Below, one piece after another: positions 8,104 to 16,512 of a stretch of 64,000 bases of DNA. The stretch spans positions 62,001-126,000 of the forward strand of contig CAUJIO010000069.1 in assembly GCA_963205315.1 (NCBI GenBank). The letters are read 5' to 3'. The position numbers and the translations under genes are program-made. This DNA comes from Pseudomonadota bacterium. GTDB taxonomy: Bacteria; Pseudomonadota; Alphaproteobacteria; Rhizobiales; Aestuariivirgaceae. Position 1 is the first letter of the stretch; each line of letters opens with the position of its first letter. The notes beneath the pieces were generated by a model. It ran no database searches. It was not told the DNA's origin and was given only the letters and a program-made list of their open reading frames with translations.

Positions 8104-9077
8104 GTTCGGCCCGGTCCTTGTTCAGTCGGGCCCGTTCTATCGGCCCGGGACGACTGAGGCAACCATCCCGCGGCCCGGTACCAGGCAATCGTCTCTGCCA
8201 ACCCATCGTCAAATCGTTTGGGATCTGACAACCGCAGACTTCCCTCATGACTGACCCAATCCGGATGATAAAGTTCCCGCACTTTTCCACGATTCACCAT
8301 GCCGGGCTTGCCGGTGAAACGGGACAAGCCCTCGGCGGCAAGAGCCACAGCCGCTGGAACCGCTTTCGGCAGAAACACGGGGCGGATGCGTCCGCCACGC
8401 AAGGTCTGACCAGCAGCGATCAAATCCATCCATGCATATCCGCCCGCGCGCCCGTCACTGACCTCGTGCAAACCACGCAGTTGGCTCACGGCCGACAGCG
8501 TGACCAGCCGCGCCAGATCACGCACGTGAATGAGCGAGAAGCGCGCATCGCTGCGCCCTGGAATCACGGCGACTGGCCGGGTCAACTCCTTGATCAACGG
8601 CAATGTGCCGCGATCCCCCGGCCCATAGACGGCGGGTGGCCGGATGATGATGGCATTGAGCCGATCTTGCAGACTGGCAATGGCATCCTCACCCGCCCGT
8701 TTGCTGGCGCCGTAGGGCGAGAGATGCGGCTCGCGTGCCGCCAGTGACGAAACGTGTACAAAGCGCGCGACGCCCATGCGCAAGGCGGCTTCCGCCAGCG
8801 CCACGGTGGCTTGGGCATTGACGCGGAAATAGTCGTGCACCCGCAATCCTGCCAGAAGCCCGGCCAGGTGCACGATTGCATCGGCCCCTTCAAGCAGCCG
8901 CGAGAGTGCATCATCCGTATGCAGATCACCGGCGATGACCTCGACGCCCGCCGGCATCGCAGCCCGCTGCGGAGCGCGCACCAGCGCCTTCACCCTGTAC
9001 CCCTCGGCAAGGAGCGCAGTCAGCGTATGGCGGCCGGCGAATCCGGTCGCTCCGGTGATGGCAATCGTCCGGCTCAT
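8100..9077 (-). CDS. cerR: NAD(P)-dependent epimerase/dehydratase-type reductase, probable CerR
   Basis: This 325-residue extended-SDR protein has a Rossmann signature TGATGFAG at residues 9-16 and the catalytic pair Y122-x3-K126 in PYGASK, with VHVSSLAA supplying the serine. In the Caulobacter pathway CerR, a protein of this family in the same operon, reduces the keto group of the oxidised ceramide made after N-acylation. The adjacent acp, spt and acyl-ACP synthetase genes support that role. Alternative activities of the family, such as sugar epimerase, cannot be excluded from motifs alone. It starts 31 bp after the end of the acyl-ACP synthetase gene. Confidence 0.8.
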   Translation of the reverse strand: MSRTIAITGATGFAGRHTLTALLAEGYRVKALVRAPQRAAMPAGVEVIAGDLHTDDALSRLLEGADAIVHLAGLLAGLRVHDYFRVNAQATVALAEAALRMGVARFVHVSSLAAREPHLSPYGASKRAGEDAIASLQDRLNAIIIRPPAVYGPGDRGTLPLIKELTRPVAVIPGRSDARFSLIHVRDLARLVTLSAVSQLRGLHEVSDGRAGGYAWMDLIAAGQTLRGGRIRPVFLPKAVPAAVALAAEGLSRFTGKPGMVNRGKVRELYHPDWVSHEGSLRLSDPKRFDDGLAETIAWYRAAGWLPQSSRADRTGPTEQGPGRT

Positions 9078-9108
9078 GCGTATTGTACGTTGGGGCTTTG
9101 AGTTTGGC

Positions 9109-10902
9109 CTACTGAGCCGCCTGGAGGAACACCGAAGGCATCAACTCGGCAATCTCGCCGCTCTGGAATTTCTGCTTGGCGCCGGACCGCGACAGTTTGC
9201 CCGACGACGTGAAGGGCAGACTCTTGGGCGGCACCATCACCACCTTGCACTCGACGCCGGCGCTGCGATGAACAGCGGCCGACACGGCATGGCGCAATGC
9301 TTCGATATCAGCCTCGTTCTGCAAGCGGCACTGCACCAGCACCACAACATCGTCGTCATCGTCATCGCCTTCAACGGCGAACGCGGCGACATCGCCGGAG
9401 CGCAGCGGCTCGATCTGTTCAGCCACCCATTCGATGTCTTGTGGCCATATGTTGCGGCCATTGTGCAGGATCAGATCCTTGGCACGGCCGGTGATGACGA
9501 TCTCGCCATCCAGCCAATACCCCATGTCGCCGGTATCGAGGAAGCCATCGGCACCAATTGCCGCCTCGGTCGCCTCAGGATTGTTGTAGTAACCGGCCAT
9601 CAGGCTGGGCGATTTCACGAAGATGCGGCCAACGTCACGGTCCATCAGCACGTCACCGGTTTCGCTGCGGATCTCGACTTCAGAATCCGACATTGGACGT
9701 CCACAGACCACGAGGCTCCGGGCACCCTTTTCAGAGGAGGCAACGGCGCGGCCCTCGTTCTTCAACGCAAGGCGGTCGATGCGGTCAACGCGCACCGGTT
9801 GATCGCAATCGGCAAAGGAAATCGCCAGTGTCGTCTCGGCCATGCCGTAGCTGGGCAGGAAGGCGGCAGGCTTGAAGCCGGCCACCGACAGGGTCGACGC
9901 GAAATGGTCCAGAACGTCCGAACGCACCATGTCACCGCCGATGCCGGCAACCCGGAGCGATGAAAGGTCGAGCGCCGCGGCATCACCATTGACGCGGCGG
10001 GCCGCAAGATCAAATCCGAAGCTCGGCGAATAGGTTATGGTCGACTTGTTGTCGGACATCAGCTTGAGCCATAGCGCCGGCCGTCTTGCGAAGGACGTCG
10101 TCGCCAGAAAATCAACCGTCACCTGCCCCATCATCGGCGACAGGCAAAAGCCCACCAGGCCCATGTCATGATAAAGTGGCAGCCACGAGAAGGCGCGGTC
10201 ATGCGGTGTGAGCTTCAATCCCTCACGCAGGATTCCGCGCGCATTGGCCGTGATCGCCTTCTGAGTGATCAGCACGCCCTTGGGGCTTGACGTCGAGCCG
10301 GAGGAATACTGGATATAGGCGTCCTCGTCCGGTCCGAAAGACTCCAGCTTGCAATGCGCTTCGGGTTGGTCTTGCAGCTCTGCATGGGTCAAAACCCGTG
10401 ATACGCCGGCCTTGGCTGCGCCTTGCGCAATGTGGCCATACAAATCGTCACTCGCGATCGCGATTTGCGCACGCGCGGCCGCGAGCATCCCGGCGACGCG
10501 ATCGATGTAAGAGTCCTTCCCGCCAATATACATTGTGTAAGGCATCGGACACGGAATGAGTCCGGCATACTGGCAGCCGAAGAACACCGACATGAAGTCA
10601 GGCCCGGTCTCAGCAACGACGGCAACGCGGTCGCCCCGCCTCAAGCCGAGGGACAGGAGCTTGCGGCCCGTAGACAGTGCCCGGCAGCGCAATTCCGCAT
10701 ATGTGAGGACGTGCTGCAAGGCACCGCGCGGTGAATAGAAATTGAAACCCGTTACGCCTTGGGCTGCATAATCAAGGCCCTCGGCCAGCGTTCCGAAAGC
10801 CGCCAGCACCTGCGGAAGGGCGCGGTTGTTTCGCGGTGTCCGAACCAACCCTTCGACCCCGCCTTTTTCACGCAATAAGGCAACACTCTGCATTCCAGAC
10901 AC
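9109..10902 (-). CDS. aasR: Fatty-acyl-AMP ligase / acyl-ACP synthetase
   Basis: This 597-residue ANL-superfamily enzyme has the adenylation P-loop YIQYSSGSTSSPKGV at residues 196-210, WLPLYHDMGLVG typical of FAAL-type ligases, PSYGMAETT and LDTGDMGYWLDGEIVITGRAKD near the C terminus. FAAL-like enzymes activate fatty acids as acyl adenylates and load them on a carrier protein. Here the partner would be the ACP encoded two genes downstream. It is the first gene of the aasR-cerR-acpR-spt operon. ATG at 10902 is used; another ATG three codons in is possible. A perfect inverted repeat lies 19 bp upstream. Confidence 0.85.
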   Translation of the reverse strand: MSGMQSVALLREKGGVEGLVRTPRNNRALPQVLAAFGTLAEGLDYAAQGVTGFNFYSPRGALQHVLTYAELRCRALSTGRKLLSLGLRRGDRVAVVAETGPDFMSVFFGCQYAGLIPCPMPYTMYIGGKDSYIDRVAGMLAAARAQIAIASDDLYGHIAQGAAKAGVSRVLTHAELQDQPEAHCKLESFGPDEDAYIQYSSGSTSSPKGVLITQKAITANARGILREGLKLTPHDRAFSWLPLYHDMGLVGFCLSPMMGQVTVDFLATTSFARRPALWLKLMSDNKSTITYSPSFGFDLAARRVNGDAAALDLSSLRVAGIGGDMVRSDVLDHFASTLSVAGFKPAAFLPSYGMAETTLAISFADCDQPVRVDRIDRLALKNEGRAVASSEKGARSLVVCGRPMSDSEVEIRSETGDVLMDRDVGRIFVKSPSLMAGYYNNPEATEAAIGADGFLDTGDMGYWLDGEIVITGRAKDLILHNGRNIWPQDIEWVAEQIEPLRSGDVAAFAVEGDDDDDDVVVLVQCRLQNEADIEALRHAVSAAVHRSAGVECKVVMVPPKSLPFTSSGKLSRSGAKQKFQSGEIAELMPSVFLQAAQ

Positions 10903-10920
10903 TCAACCTCGGCCACTGAT

Positions 10921-10941
10921 TTAATTCGAAAGCCGAATTAA
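10921..10941. promoter_or_regulatory. Perfect inverted repeat upstream of the ceramide operon
   Basis: TTAATTCG and CGAATTAA form an exact 8-bp inverted repeat around AAAGC, followed by a run of seven A. It lies 19 bp before the aasR start. It is not placed as a terminator for the gene at 11041, because on that strand the T-run comes before the hairpin. A dimeric regulator binding site is the simplest reading; the regulator is unknown. Confidence 0.55.
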
Positions 10942-11040
10942 AAAAATCAACGGGACTCGACTGGCCCCGTATCTACCTATCAATGCTGAGCGGGCAATTA
11001 AAATCAAATGCTGTTTCAGAATGTAACCGCAGTCTGAAAG

Positions 11041-11574
11041 CTAAAACCTCAATATTTCCATATAGATGGCCAACCCGAGCAAAAGCAGGGCGCCGAACGC
11101 GAAGCCTGACGTCCAGGCAAGAATGAGGGACCCGGTGGAATAACCGGTCACCGGCTGGGGCAGCGCGGCAGTGGCAGCCTGGCGTTCGCGGGCGATCAAA
11201 CGGTGTGCCATGTAACGGCGGATGTGGTCCGCCATCGCCGCGCGGTCGTCACTTTCGAACTGGATCTCGCGCTCGTCCTGCCGGTCACGGACCAGGCGAT
11301 AGGTGCGGTGGTCCGGCTCCATGACGACCGAGGAAATCATGTCGATCCACAGGCGAGGCGGCTCGCCTGGCGCCAACGCGAGATCGAATACTTCGGATGC
11401 AGGTGGCCCGGCGACGGCAGGCTGCAGGTCATCCTTGAGCAGTTGTAGCCGGATGGATTTGGCATCCCGCAGGTTCAGAGCCGCCTCGAAATGTGCCGCT
11501 TCCGCAACGCGCGCCTCACGCAGGGCTTCGGTAAGCCCTCCGGTCTCACGGCGCATGTGTGCGGCATTGGCCAA
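11041..11574 (-). CDS. Tail-anchored membrane protein of unknown function
   Basis: This 177-residue protein has one clear membrane segment at the C terminus (SLILAWTSGFAFGALLLLGL followed by AIYMEILRF). The cytoplasmic N-terminal part is charged and helical. I recognise no domain. The start is TTG at 11574, supported by GGGAGGA about nine bases upstream; the ATG six codons later has no good ribosome site. It lies 110 bp downstream of the fatty-acid-hydroxylase-family gene and 138 bp upstream of the ceramide operon on the same strand, so it may belong to either transcript. No function is proposed. Confidence 0.65.
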   Translation of the reverse strand: MANAAHMRRETGGLTEALREARVAEAAHFEAALNLRDAKSIRLQLLKDDLQPAVAGPPASEVFDLALAPGEPPRLWIDMISSVVMEPDHRTYRLVRDRQDEREIQFESDDRAAMADHIRRYMAHRLIARERQAATAALPQPVTGYSTGSLILAWTSGFAFGALLLLGLAIYMEILRF

Positions 11575-11685
11575 ACTCTCGATCCTCCCGAACCAGCCAT
11601 GTATCAGAACGATACGGATGGCCGGCGTAGACTGACTCTGGCTTTGATCAGTGCAGTACCCGTGCCAGAGATCGGACCTACCTGT

Positions 11686-12453
11686 TCAGCGAGGAGTGAA
11701 CGGCCGCTTCAGGAGCTCCAGCAGTCCCCGATCCCCAAGTCCCTCCACACCGATCGGCATGGCGGGCGTGCGGTCCGTGGCACTGCGGCTGTTGAACACC
11801 CGGTCCCAGACCGACAGCACGGTGGCATAGTTCGAATCCGTATCCTGCCGCAAGGCGTGATGATGAACCCAATGGATGGAGGGTGTCACGATGACATAGG
11901 ACAGCGGGCGCTCCAGCCAGCGGGGAAGCCTGACATTCGAATGCTGGAACATTGAAACCACCGCCAACACGGTCTCAAAGGCGATCACACTGGCCAGGGG
12001 AACACCGAGCAGAAAGATCACCAGCGCCCGGACCAATGACGACAACACCACTTCGCCAAAGTGAAAGCGCAGCGCGGAACTGGCGTCGAGGAAGGTGTCG
12101 AGATGGTGCACCTCGTGAAAACGCCACAGCATCGGCACCACATGATTGGCCCGGTGCCAAAAATAGATCCAGCAATCGAGCAGCAGCATATCGAGCAGCA
12201 GTCCCTGCCCGCCACTCCACCATGCGGGCCGCCAGTCGAGTGCGTGGCTGGCGGCAATGGCCGACACGGGTACGACGATGGCCCAGGACAGAACCGCATT
12301 GACCCCGGCAAGCGACAGGTTCTTCGCGACGCGCATCAGGCCACCCCTCACCTTTGCCACGGGTACCAGCCGGTCGAGCAGCAGGAAACCCGCGAGGGCC
12401 GTCAACACCAACGCTCCCTTATAGGGCAAGAGCCATGCAAGAATGTCCATCAT
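11686..12453 (-). CDS. Sterol desaturase / fatty acid hydroxylase family protein
   Basis: This 255-residue membrane protein has the histidine clusters of the di-iron fatty acid hydroxylase superfamily: HRANH at 100-104, HEVHH at 113-117, H171 and HWVHHH at 194-199. Several hydrophobic helices surround them. Members hydroxylate or desaturate lipid chains, including sphingolipids and sterols. It overlaps the upstream AbrB-like gene by four bases and lies just upstream of the ceramide operon on the same strand. A role in hydroxylating a ceramide chain is attractive but unproven; membership of the BKACE operon is the competing context. Confidence 0.82.
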   Translation of the reverse strand: MMDILAWLLPYKGALVLTALAGFLLLDRLVPVAKVRGGLMRVAKNLSLAGVNAVLSWAIVVPVSAIAASHALDWRPAWWSGGQGLLLDMLLLDCWIYFWHRANHVVPMLWRFHEVHHLDTFLDASSALRFHFGEVVLSSLVRALVIFLLGVPLASVIAFETVLAVVSMFQHSNVRLPRWLERPLSYVIVTPSIHWVHHHALRQDTDSNYATVLSVWDRVFNSRSATDRTPAMPIGVEGLGDRGLLELLKRPFTPR

Positions 12454-13532
12454 GGTTCTTCTAGCCTGGTGGCAACGCCGCCCGAACTGACATTGCCGTG
12501 AGCGGATCCATGTCCGATGCGCGACAACACGTAGGTGGTCACCATCGGCATCAGCAGAGCGAGCGCCAGATATCGCGCCATTTGGTGCGCCCCGACATAG
12601 GCCGGGTCAAGATCGAGCGAAAAGGCAATGATGGTCATGGCATCCAGGCCGCCTGGCGAAAACGCCAGCAGCGTCAAGGCGTAGGGCAGACCGGCAACGG
12701 CGCTGGCCATCCCCGCGCCAACCATTGCAATCGCCAACGCGATGCAGAAGCCGGAGAATCCCTCGCGCAATGCCTCCCGGAATTCGCCAAAGGTGAAGCC
12801 GGCAAAGCGCGAGGCGATCATCACGCCCAGCACGATATTCGCCGGAATGAGGATGCTGTTGGGCGCCGCGCCATTGATGATGCCGGACAATTCCAACCCC
12901 GCACTCGCCAGCATCGGACCGAGCATGAGACCGGCCGGGACCTTGAGCCATTCGAGTCCATACCCCGCCGCCGTGGACACGGCGATGACGATCAGGATAT
13001 CGACAAGATTTCCCATGACCGGCGCACCACCATGAAAGGCCTCGGGCGGCGACAGCCACACGATGACTGATGGCAGGGCCGCGACCAGAAAGAACAGCCG
13101 GATGCATTGTGCAATTGTCACCCGCCGCATGTCGGCATTCGCTTCGCTCGCCAGCAAAAGCACCAGCGACAGCGCACCCGGCAGGCTTGCGAACAGCGCC
13201 GTTGCGGCGTCCCATTTGCTGACTTTCACATAATACCAGACGCAGGCCCAGGTAACGCCGATCACTGTCACCCCGAGGAAGGCAATTGAAAGCGGCCAGT
13301 TCGCGGCACGGTCGACGGTCTCCCATGTCACCGATGTGCCTGTCTGAATGCCAAGAAAGATAAAGGACAGGGCCTTCAGCCAGTTGGGCATGCCGGGCTT
13401 GACGCCGGAAAAAATCGCGATGACGCCTGCAATCATGCTGCCAGCCAGCCAGGGCGCCGGGATGCCGGCCAGCCAGAACAGCACCCCTCCGGCTGCGCCG
13501 ATAAGCAGTCCTGTCAGCGTGTCGCGGATCAT
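12450..13532 (-). CDS. AbrB-family membrane protein
   Basis: This 360-residue polytopic protein has about ten membrane helices in two similar halves, matching the AbrB duplication family (unrelated to the Bacillus AbrB regulator). Typical segments are AGIPAPWLAGSMIAGVIAI in the first half and LPYALTLLAFSPGGLDAMTI near the end. Family members are often labelled putative ammonia monooxygenase or transporter, without firm function. It overlaps the HAD phosphatase gene upstream and the hydroxylase gene downstream by four bases each, so it is translated as part of the 16.4-11.7 kb operon and may move that pathway's substrate. Confidence 0.85.
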   Translation of the reverse strand: MIRDTLTGLLIGAAGGVLFWLAGIPAPWLAGSMIAGVIAIFSGVKPGMPNWLKALSFIFLGIQTGTSVTWETVDRAANWPLSIAFLGVTVIGVTWACVWYYVKVSKWDAATALFASLPGALSLVLLLASEANADMRRVTIAQCIRLFFLVAALPSVIVWLSPPEAFHGGAPVMGNLVDILIVIAVSTAAGYGLEWLKVPAGLMLGPMLASAGLELSGIINGAAPNSILIPANIVLGVMIASRFAGFTFGEFREALREGFSGFCIALAIAMVGAGMASAVAGLPYALTLLAFSPGGLDAMTIIAFSLDLDPAYVGAHQMARYLALALLMPMVTTYVLSRIGHGSAHGNVSSGGVATRLEEP

Positions 13533-14335
13533 GTCATCCGTGCACGGATCACTGCATCGGCAAACTCGGCAAAGCCATGTCCGCCCTCGCCATCGGTAAC
13601 ATATCGCGGCAGATGTGCCATGAGCTTGCTGTAAGGCCGGATATTGGCGACGCCAATGCTCGTCGGAAAGCCCGCAAACATCGGTGCGTCATTGGGGGAA
13701 TCGCCGCAATAGGCGATGGCCCCGCCTTCTTTTTCGATTCTGATATCAAAGGCTTCAGCCAGAAACCTGCGGCTCATTGTGAGCTTGTCATGAGTGCCGA
13801 ACCAGGCGTTCACGTGGATGGAACTGACTTTCGCTGCGGCGCCTTCGGCATGGAAGGCTTCGGCAATCTCTTGCGCCGTCGCCAGCGGCAGTGGCGGCAC
13901 GTCCTCGCAGAAATCGATCGCCACATCGATCTCGCGATAGGCCTGGTCCGAGGCAATCGCTGTGCCCGGAAATTCCTTCAGAACACGCTTCGCGACCGTC
14001 CAGAGTTTGCCGGTATTGGCACGGCGCTCCTCGGCACTCTGCGCGTAGACGCGGATCATCTTCCGCAAGTCTTCGTCATAGCGGAAATAGAACGCCCCGT
14101 TCTCGCCCACCACGCCATCGACGGGCCATTGCCGCGCAATGAGATCGCACCAGCCGGCGGGCCGGCCGGTGATCGGCACTACCTTGATGCCCGCGCGCTT
14201 CAGTGACCACAGCGCCGCGAAGGCTTCCGCCGGAAGCCGTCCGTGCAGGGTCAGCGTGTCGTCGATATCAGTCAGAACGGCGATCACTCCGGCGAGCAAT
14301 TCGCGCGGAGCCTTGGAGAGCGGCAGCATGGTCAT
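13529..14335 (-). CDS. HAD-superfamily (type IIB) phosphatase
   Basis: This 268-residue HAD hydrolase shows motif I in LTDIDDTLTLHG, motif II in VVPITGRPAG and motif IV in AIAYCGDSPNDAPMF, with a cap of the IIB type between. The family includes sugar-phosphate phosphatases such as trehalose- and mannosyl-3-phosphoglycerate phosphatase. The substrate cannot be read from sequence. It overlaps both neighbours by four bases (the oxidase upstream, AbrB-like downstream), indicating a shared pathway or at least co-translation. Confidence 0.85.
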   Translation of the reverse strand: MTMLPLSKAPRELLAGVIAVLTDIDDTLTLHGRLPAEAFAALWSLKRAGIKVVPITGRPAGWCDLIARQWPVDGVVGENGAFYFRYDEDLRKMIRVYAQSAEERRANTGKLWTVAKRVLKEFPGTAIASDQAYREIDVAIDFCEDVPPLPLATAQEIAEAFHAEGAAAKVSSIHVNAWFGTHDKLTMSRRFLAEAFDIRIEKEGGAIAYCGDSPNDAPMFAGFPTSIGVANIRPYSKLMAHLPRYVTDGEGGHGFAEFADAVIRARMT

Positions 14336-15405
14336 TGGAGCGCAGGCCTGTCTGGATGGAATGTTGAGATGAGCGCATCGCGTCCGCCACCAAGGATTTC
14401 TTCCGCAGCGAAAAGACCGAGTGCGGGTGCGAGGGTCACGCCGGAATGGGTGACGACAGTATAAAGTCCCGGCCGGTCACGTGGCCGGCCGATGGCAGAA
14501 AACCCGTCGGCGGGCGTTGGCCGAAAGCCGAGCGTGTGGAAATCGAGAGGCAGGACTTCCGCCCCCTTCACCATAGCTTGAACCCTGGACTGCAAATCGG
14601 CGGCCAATCCCTCCGGGTCGCCGTCGGGATCCGCACCGGCGAAATCGGTTCCCGCCACGATCCGTCCCTCCGCTGTCTGGCGCAGATGCAGGCCCGGCGT
14701 CATCACCAGGCCATGGAGAAGCGGCGGCGCCGGTTTCGAATGGCTGAGCAATCCTGCCGGTGTGGACATCTTGAGTGTAATGCCGATACTGTCGAGAAGG
14801 CGTGCCGAACCGGCACCAGCTGCAACGACAATCTCGTCGGCATGAATGGCGCCAACGTCGGTCATCACGCCGCTGACCTTGCCATCCTCCTCGACCAGCC
14901 ACTTGATCGGCGTGTTGACGAGCAATTCGGCTCCCAGCTGCTGTGCTGCGGCAAGGAGTGCGAGTGTGGCCTGCAAGGGCTCCACGACGCCCTCGCCCGC
15001 CACGTGATAGGCGCGCGCGGGCACGTCCCTCAGATTGGGTTCAAGTCGAAGGATTTCGGCGTGATCGACAGGCCGAACCGGATGGCCCCAGGCGGCGCGC
15101 TGCGCTGCATAGGCGTCCAGTTCATTCGACGGCAGGTCCCAGATCAGCCCGCCGCACCAGTTGACGATGAGGCCCGGTACGGCGGCTGCAAGCCGATGCC
15201 ACTCTTCAATCGAGCGCATGCGCAGCCGGAAATATGGTTCAGGATTGCCCCAGCTGGCATTGATCCATGCCCAGGAGTTGCGTGTCGCAACGCCACCCGC
15301 CTCGGCCTCATCGACAACCGTCACGGCGGCACCGGCTTTGGCCAGGTGCCAGGCCACCGAAGCACCGATGATTCCGGACCCGACGATGATCACACGCTTG
15401 GGCAT
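14332..15405 (-). CDS. FAD-dependent oxidoreductase, DadA/glycine oxidase-like
   Basis: This 357-residue flavoprotein has an N-terminal dinucleotide fold VIIVGSGIIGASVAWHLAKAG and a second FAD contact in DEIVVAAGAGS. The C-terminal LGFRPTPADGFSAIG and VVTHSGVTLAPALG blocks are typical of the DAO family (D-amino acid, glycine or sarcosine oxidases and dehydrogenases). Substrates are usually secondary amines or D-amino acids. It starts 30 bp after the BKACE gene and overlaps the HAD gene, suggesting it acts on an amine or amino acid related to the BKACE substrate. Confidence 0.85.
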   Translation of the reverse strand: MPKRVIIVGSGIIGASVAWHLAKAGAAVTVVDEAEAGGVATRNSWAWINASWGNPEPYFRLRMRSIEEWHRLAAAVPGLIVNWCGGLIWDLPSNELDAYAAQRAAWGHPVRPVDHAEILRLEPNLRDVPARAYHVAGEGVVEPLQATLALLAAAQQLGAELLVNTPIKWLVEEDGKVSGVMTDVGAIHADEIVVAAGAGSARLLDSIGITLKMSTPAGLLSHSKPAPPLLHGLVMTPGLHLRQTAEGRIVAGTDFAGADPDGDPEGLAADLQSRVQAMVKGAEVLPLDFHTLGFRPTPADGFSAIGRPRDRPGLYTVVTHSGVTLAPALGLFAAEEILGGGRDALISTFHPDRPALQ

Positions 15406-15435
15406 GGGTCTTGTCCTCCTTGCTTTGACGCCGGC

Positions 15436-16389
15436 TCAGAACTTCACGTTGGCAGCGCCCTTGGTGTCCAGCATCGCGCGGGCTTCGTCAGCCGTCGCGA
15501 TGTCGATCGACAGTTCCTCGAGAATGTGGCGGATCTTGCCAACCAGTGCCGCGTTGGACGGCGCAAGCTGTCCCTTGCCAAGATAAAGATTGTCCTCGAG
15601 TCCAACCCGCACATTGGCGCCCATCGTCGCCGCCATCGTCGTGAAAGGCAGCTGGAACCGTCCCGCCGCCAGGACCGACCAGTGATACTGGTCGCCAAAC
15701 AGCCGCTCCGCCGTCTCACGCATTGTCATGACATTCTGCGGGTCAGGGCCAATGCCGCCGAGAATGCCGAAAATCGTCTGCACAAACAGCGGCGGCTTCA
15801 CCAGCTTGCGATCGAGGAAATGCGCCAGCGTATAGAGGTGGCCGACATCATAGCATTCGAACTCGAAACGCACGCCGTGGCCCTCTCCCAGGCGCTTCAG
15901 GATCTTCTCGATGTCGCCGAAGGTGTTCCGGAAGATATAGTCTTTGGAACCTTCAAGGTGTGTGCGCTCCCAATCATGCTTGAAGTCGCTGTAGCGGTTC
16001 AACATCGGGAACAATCCAAAATTCATCGATCCCATGTTGAGCGACGTCATCTCCGGCGAGAAGGCCTCAGCCGCCGCAATCCTGTCATCGATCGACATGC
16101 CCTGGCCGCCACCCGTGGTGATGTTCACGATGGCATCGCAGGCCTGCTTGATCCGCGGCAGGAAGCGGTTGTACGTGTCGGGCGCCGCCGTCGGCTTGCC
16201 ATTCTCCGGGTCACGCGCATGCAGATGCAGGATCGAGGCGCCCGCTTCCGCGGCATCGATCGCCTGCGCGGCAATGTCGTCCGGGGTTACCGGCAAATGT
16301 GGCGACATCGACGGCGTATGGATTGACCCGGTAATGGCGCAGGTGATGATGGTCTTGGATTTCTTGCGCAAAATTGTCTCCTTCGGCAT
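15436..16389 (-). CDS. BKACE-family beta-keto acid cleavage enzyme
   Basis: This 317-residue protein belongs to the BKACE (DUF849) family, TIM-barrel zinc enzymes that split a beta-keto acid with acetyl-CoA to give acetoacetate and a new CoA ester. Visible signatures are IITCAITGSIHTPSMSPHLP, the metal site HLHARD, and NITTGGGQGMS. The founding member cleaves 3-keto-5-aminohexanoate in lysine fermentation; other members use dehydrocarnitine and further substrates. It heads an operon with a DadA-like oxidase, HAD phosphatase and AbrB-like permease. ATG at 16389 is followed by a basic stretch before the fold. The exact substrate is unknown. Confidence 0.87.
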   Translation of the reverse strand: MPKETILRKKSKTIITCAITGSIHTPSMSPHLPVTPDDIAAQAIDAAEAGASILHLHARDPENGKPTAAPDTYNRFLPRIKQACDAIVNITTGGGQGMSIDDRIAAAEAFSPEMTSLNMGSMNFGLFPMLNRYSDFKHDWERTHLEGSKDYIFRNTFGDIEKILKRLGEGHGVRFEFECYDVGHLYTLAHFLDRKLVKPPLFVQTIFGILGGIGPDPQNVMTMRETAERLFGDQYHWSVLAAGRFQLPFTTMAATMGANVRVGLEDNLYLGKGQLAPSNAALVGKIRHILEELSIDIATADEARAMLDTKGAANVKF

Positions 16390-16512
16390 TCGTCAGGAGC
16401 CTAACCAGACCGCCAACCTCCGTCACGCAGAAGTTTTGGGCAGCCGCCATGCAAGTTTGCGGCAAGCCGCCGGCACTACGGTGCAGCGGCCTTAACCATC
16501 ACGCTGTGACAC

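Noticed and set aside
14446-16326. 626-codon plus-strand frame
   Set aside because: It is antisense to both the DadA-like oxidase and the BKACE gene and crosses the gap between them; no domain is visible.
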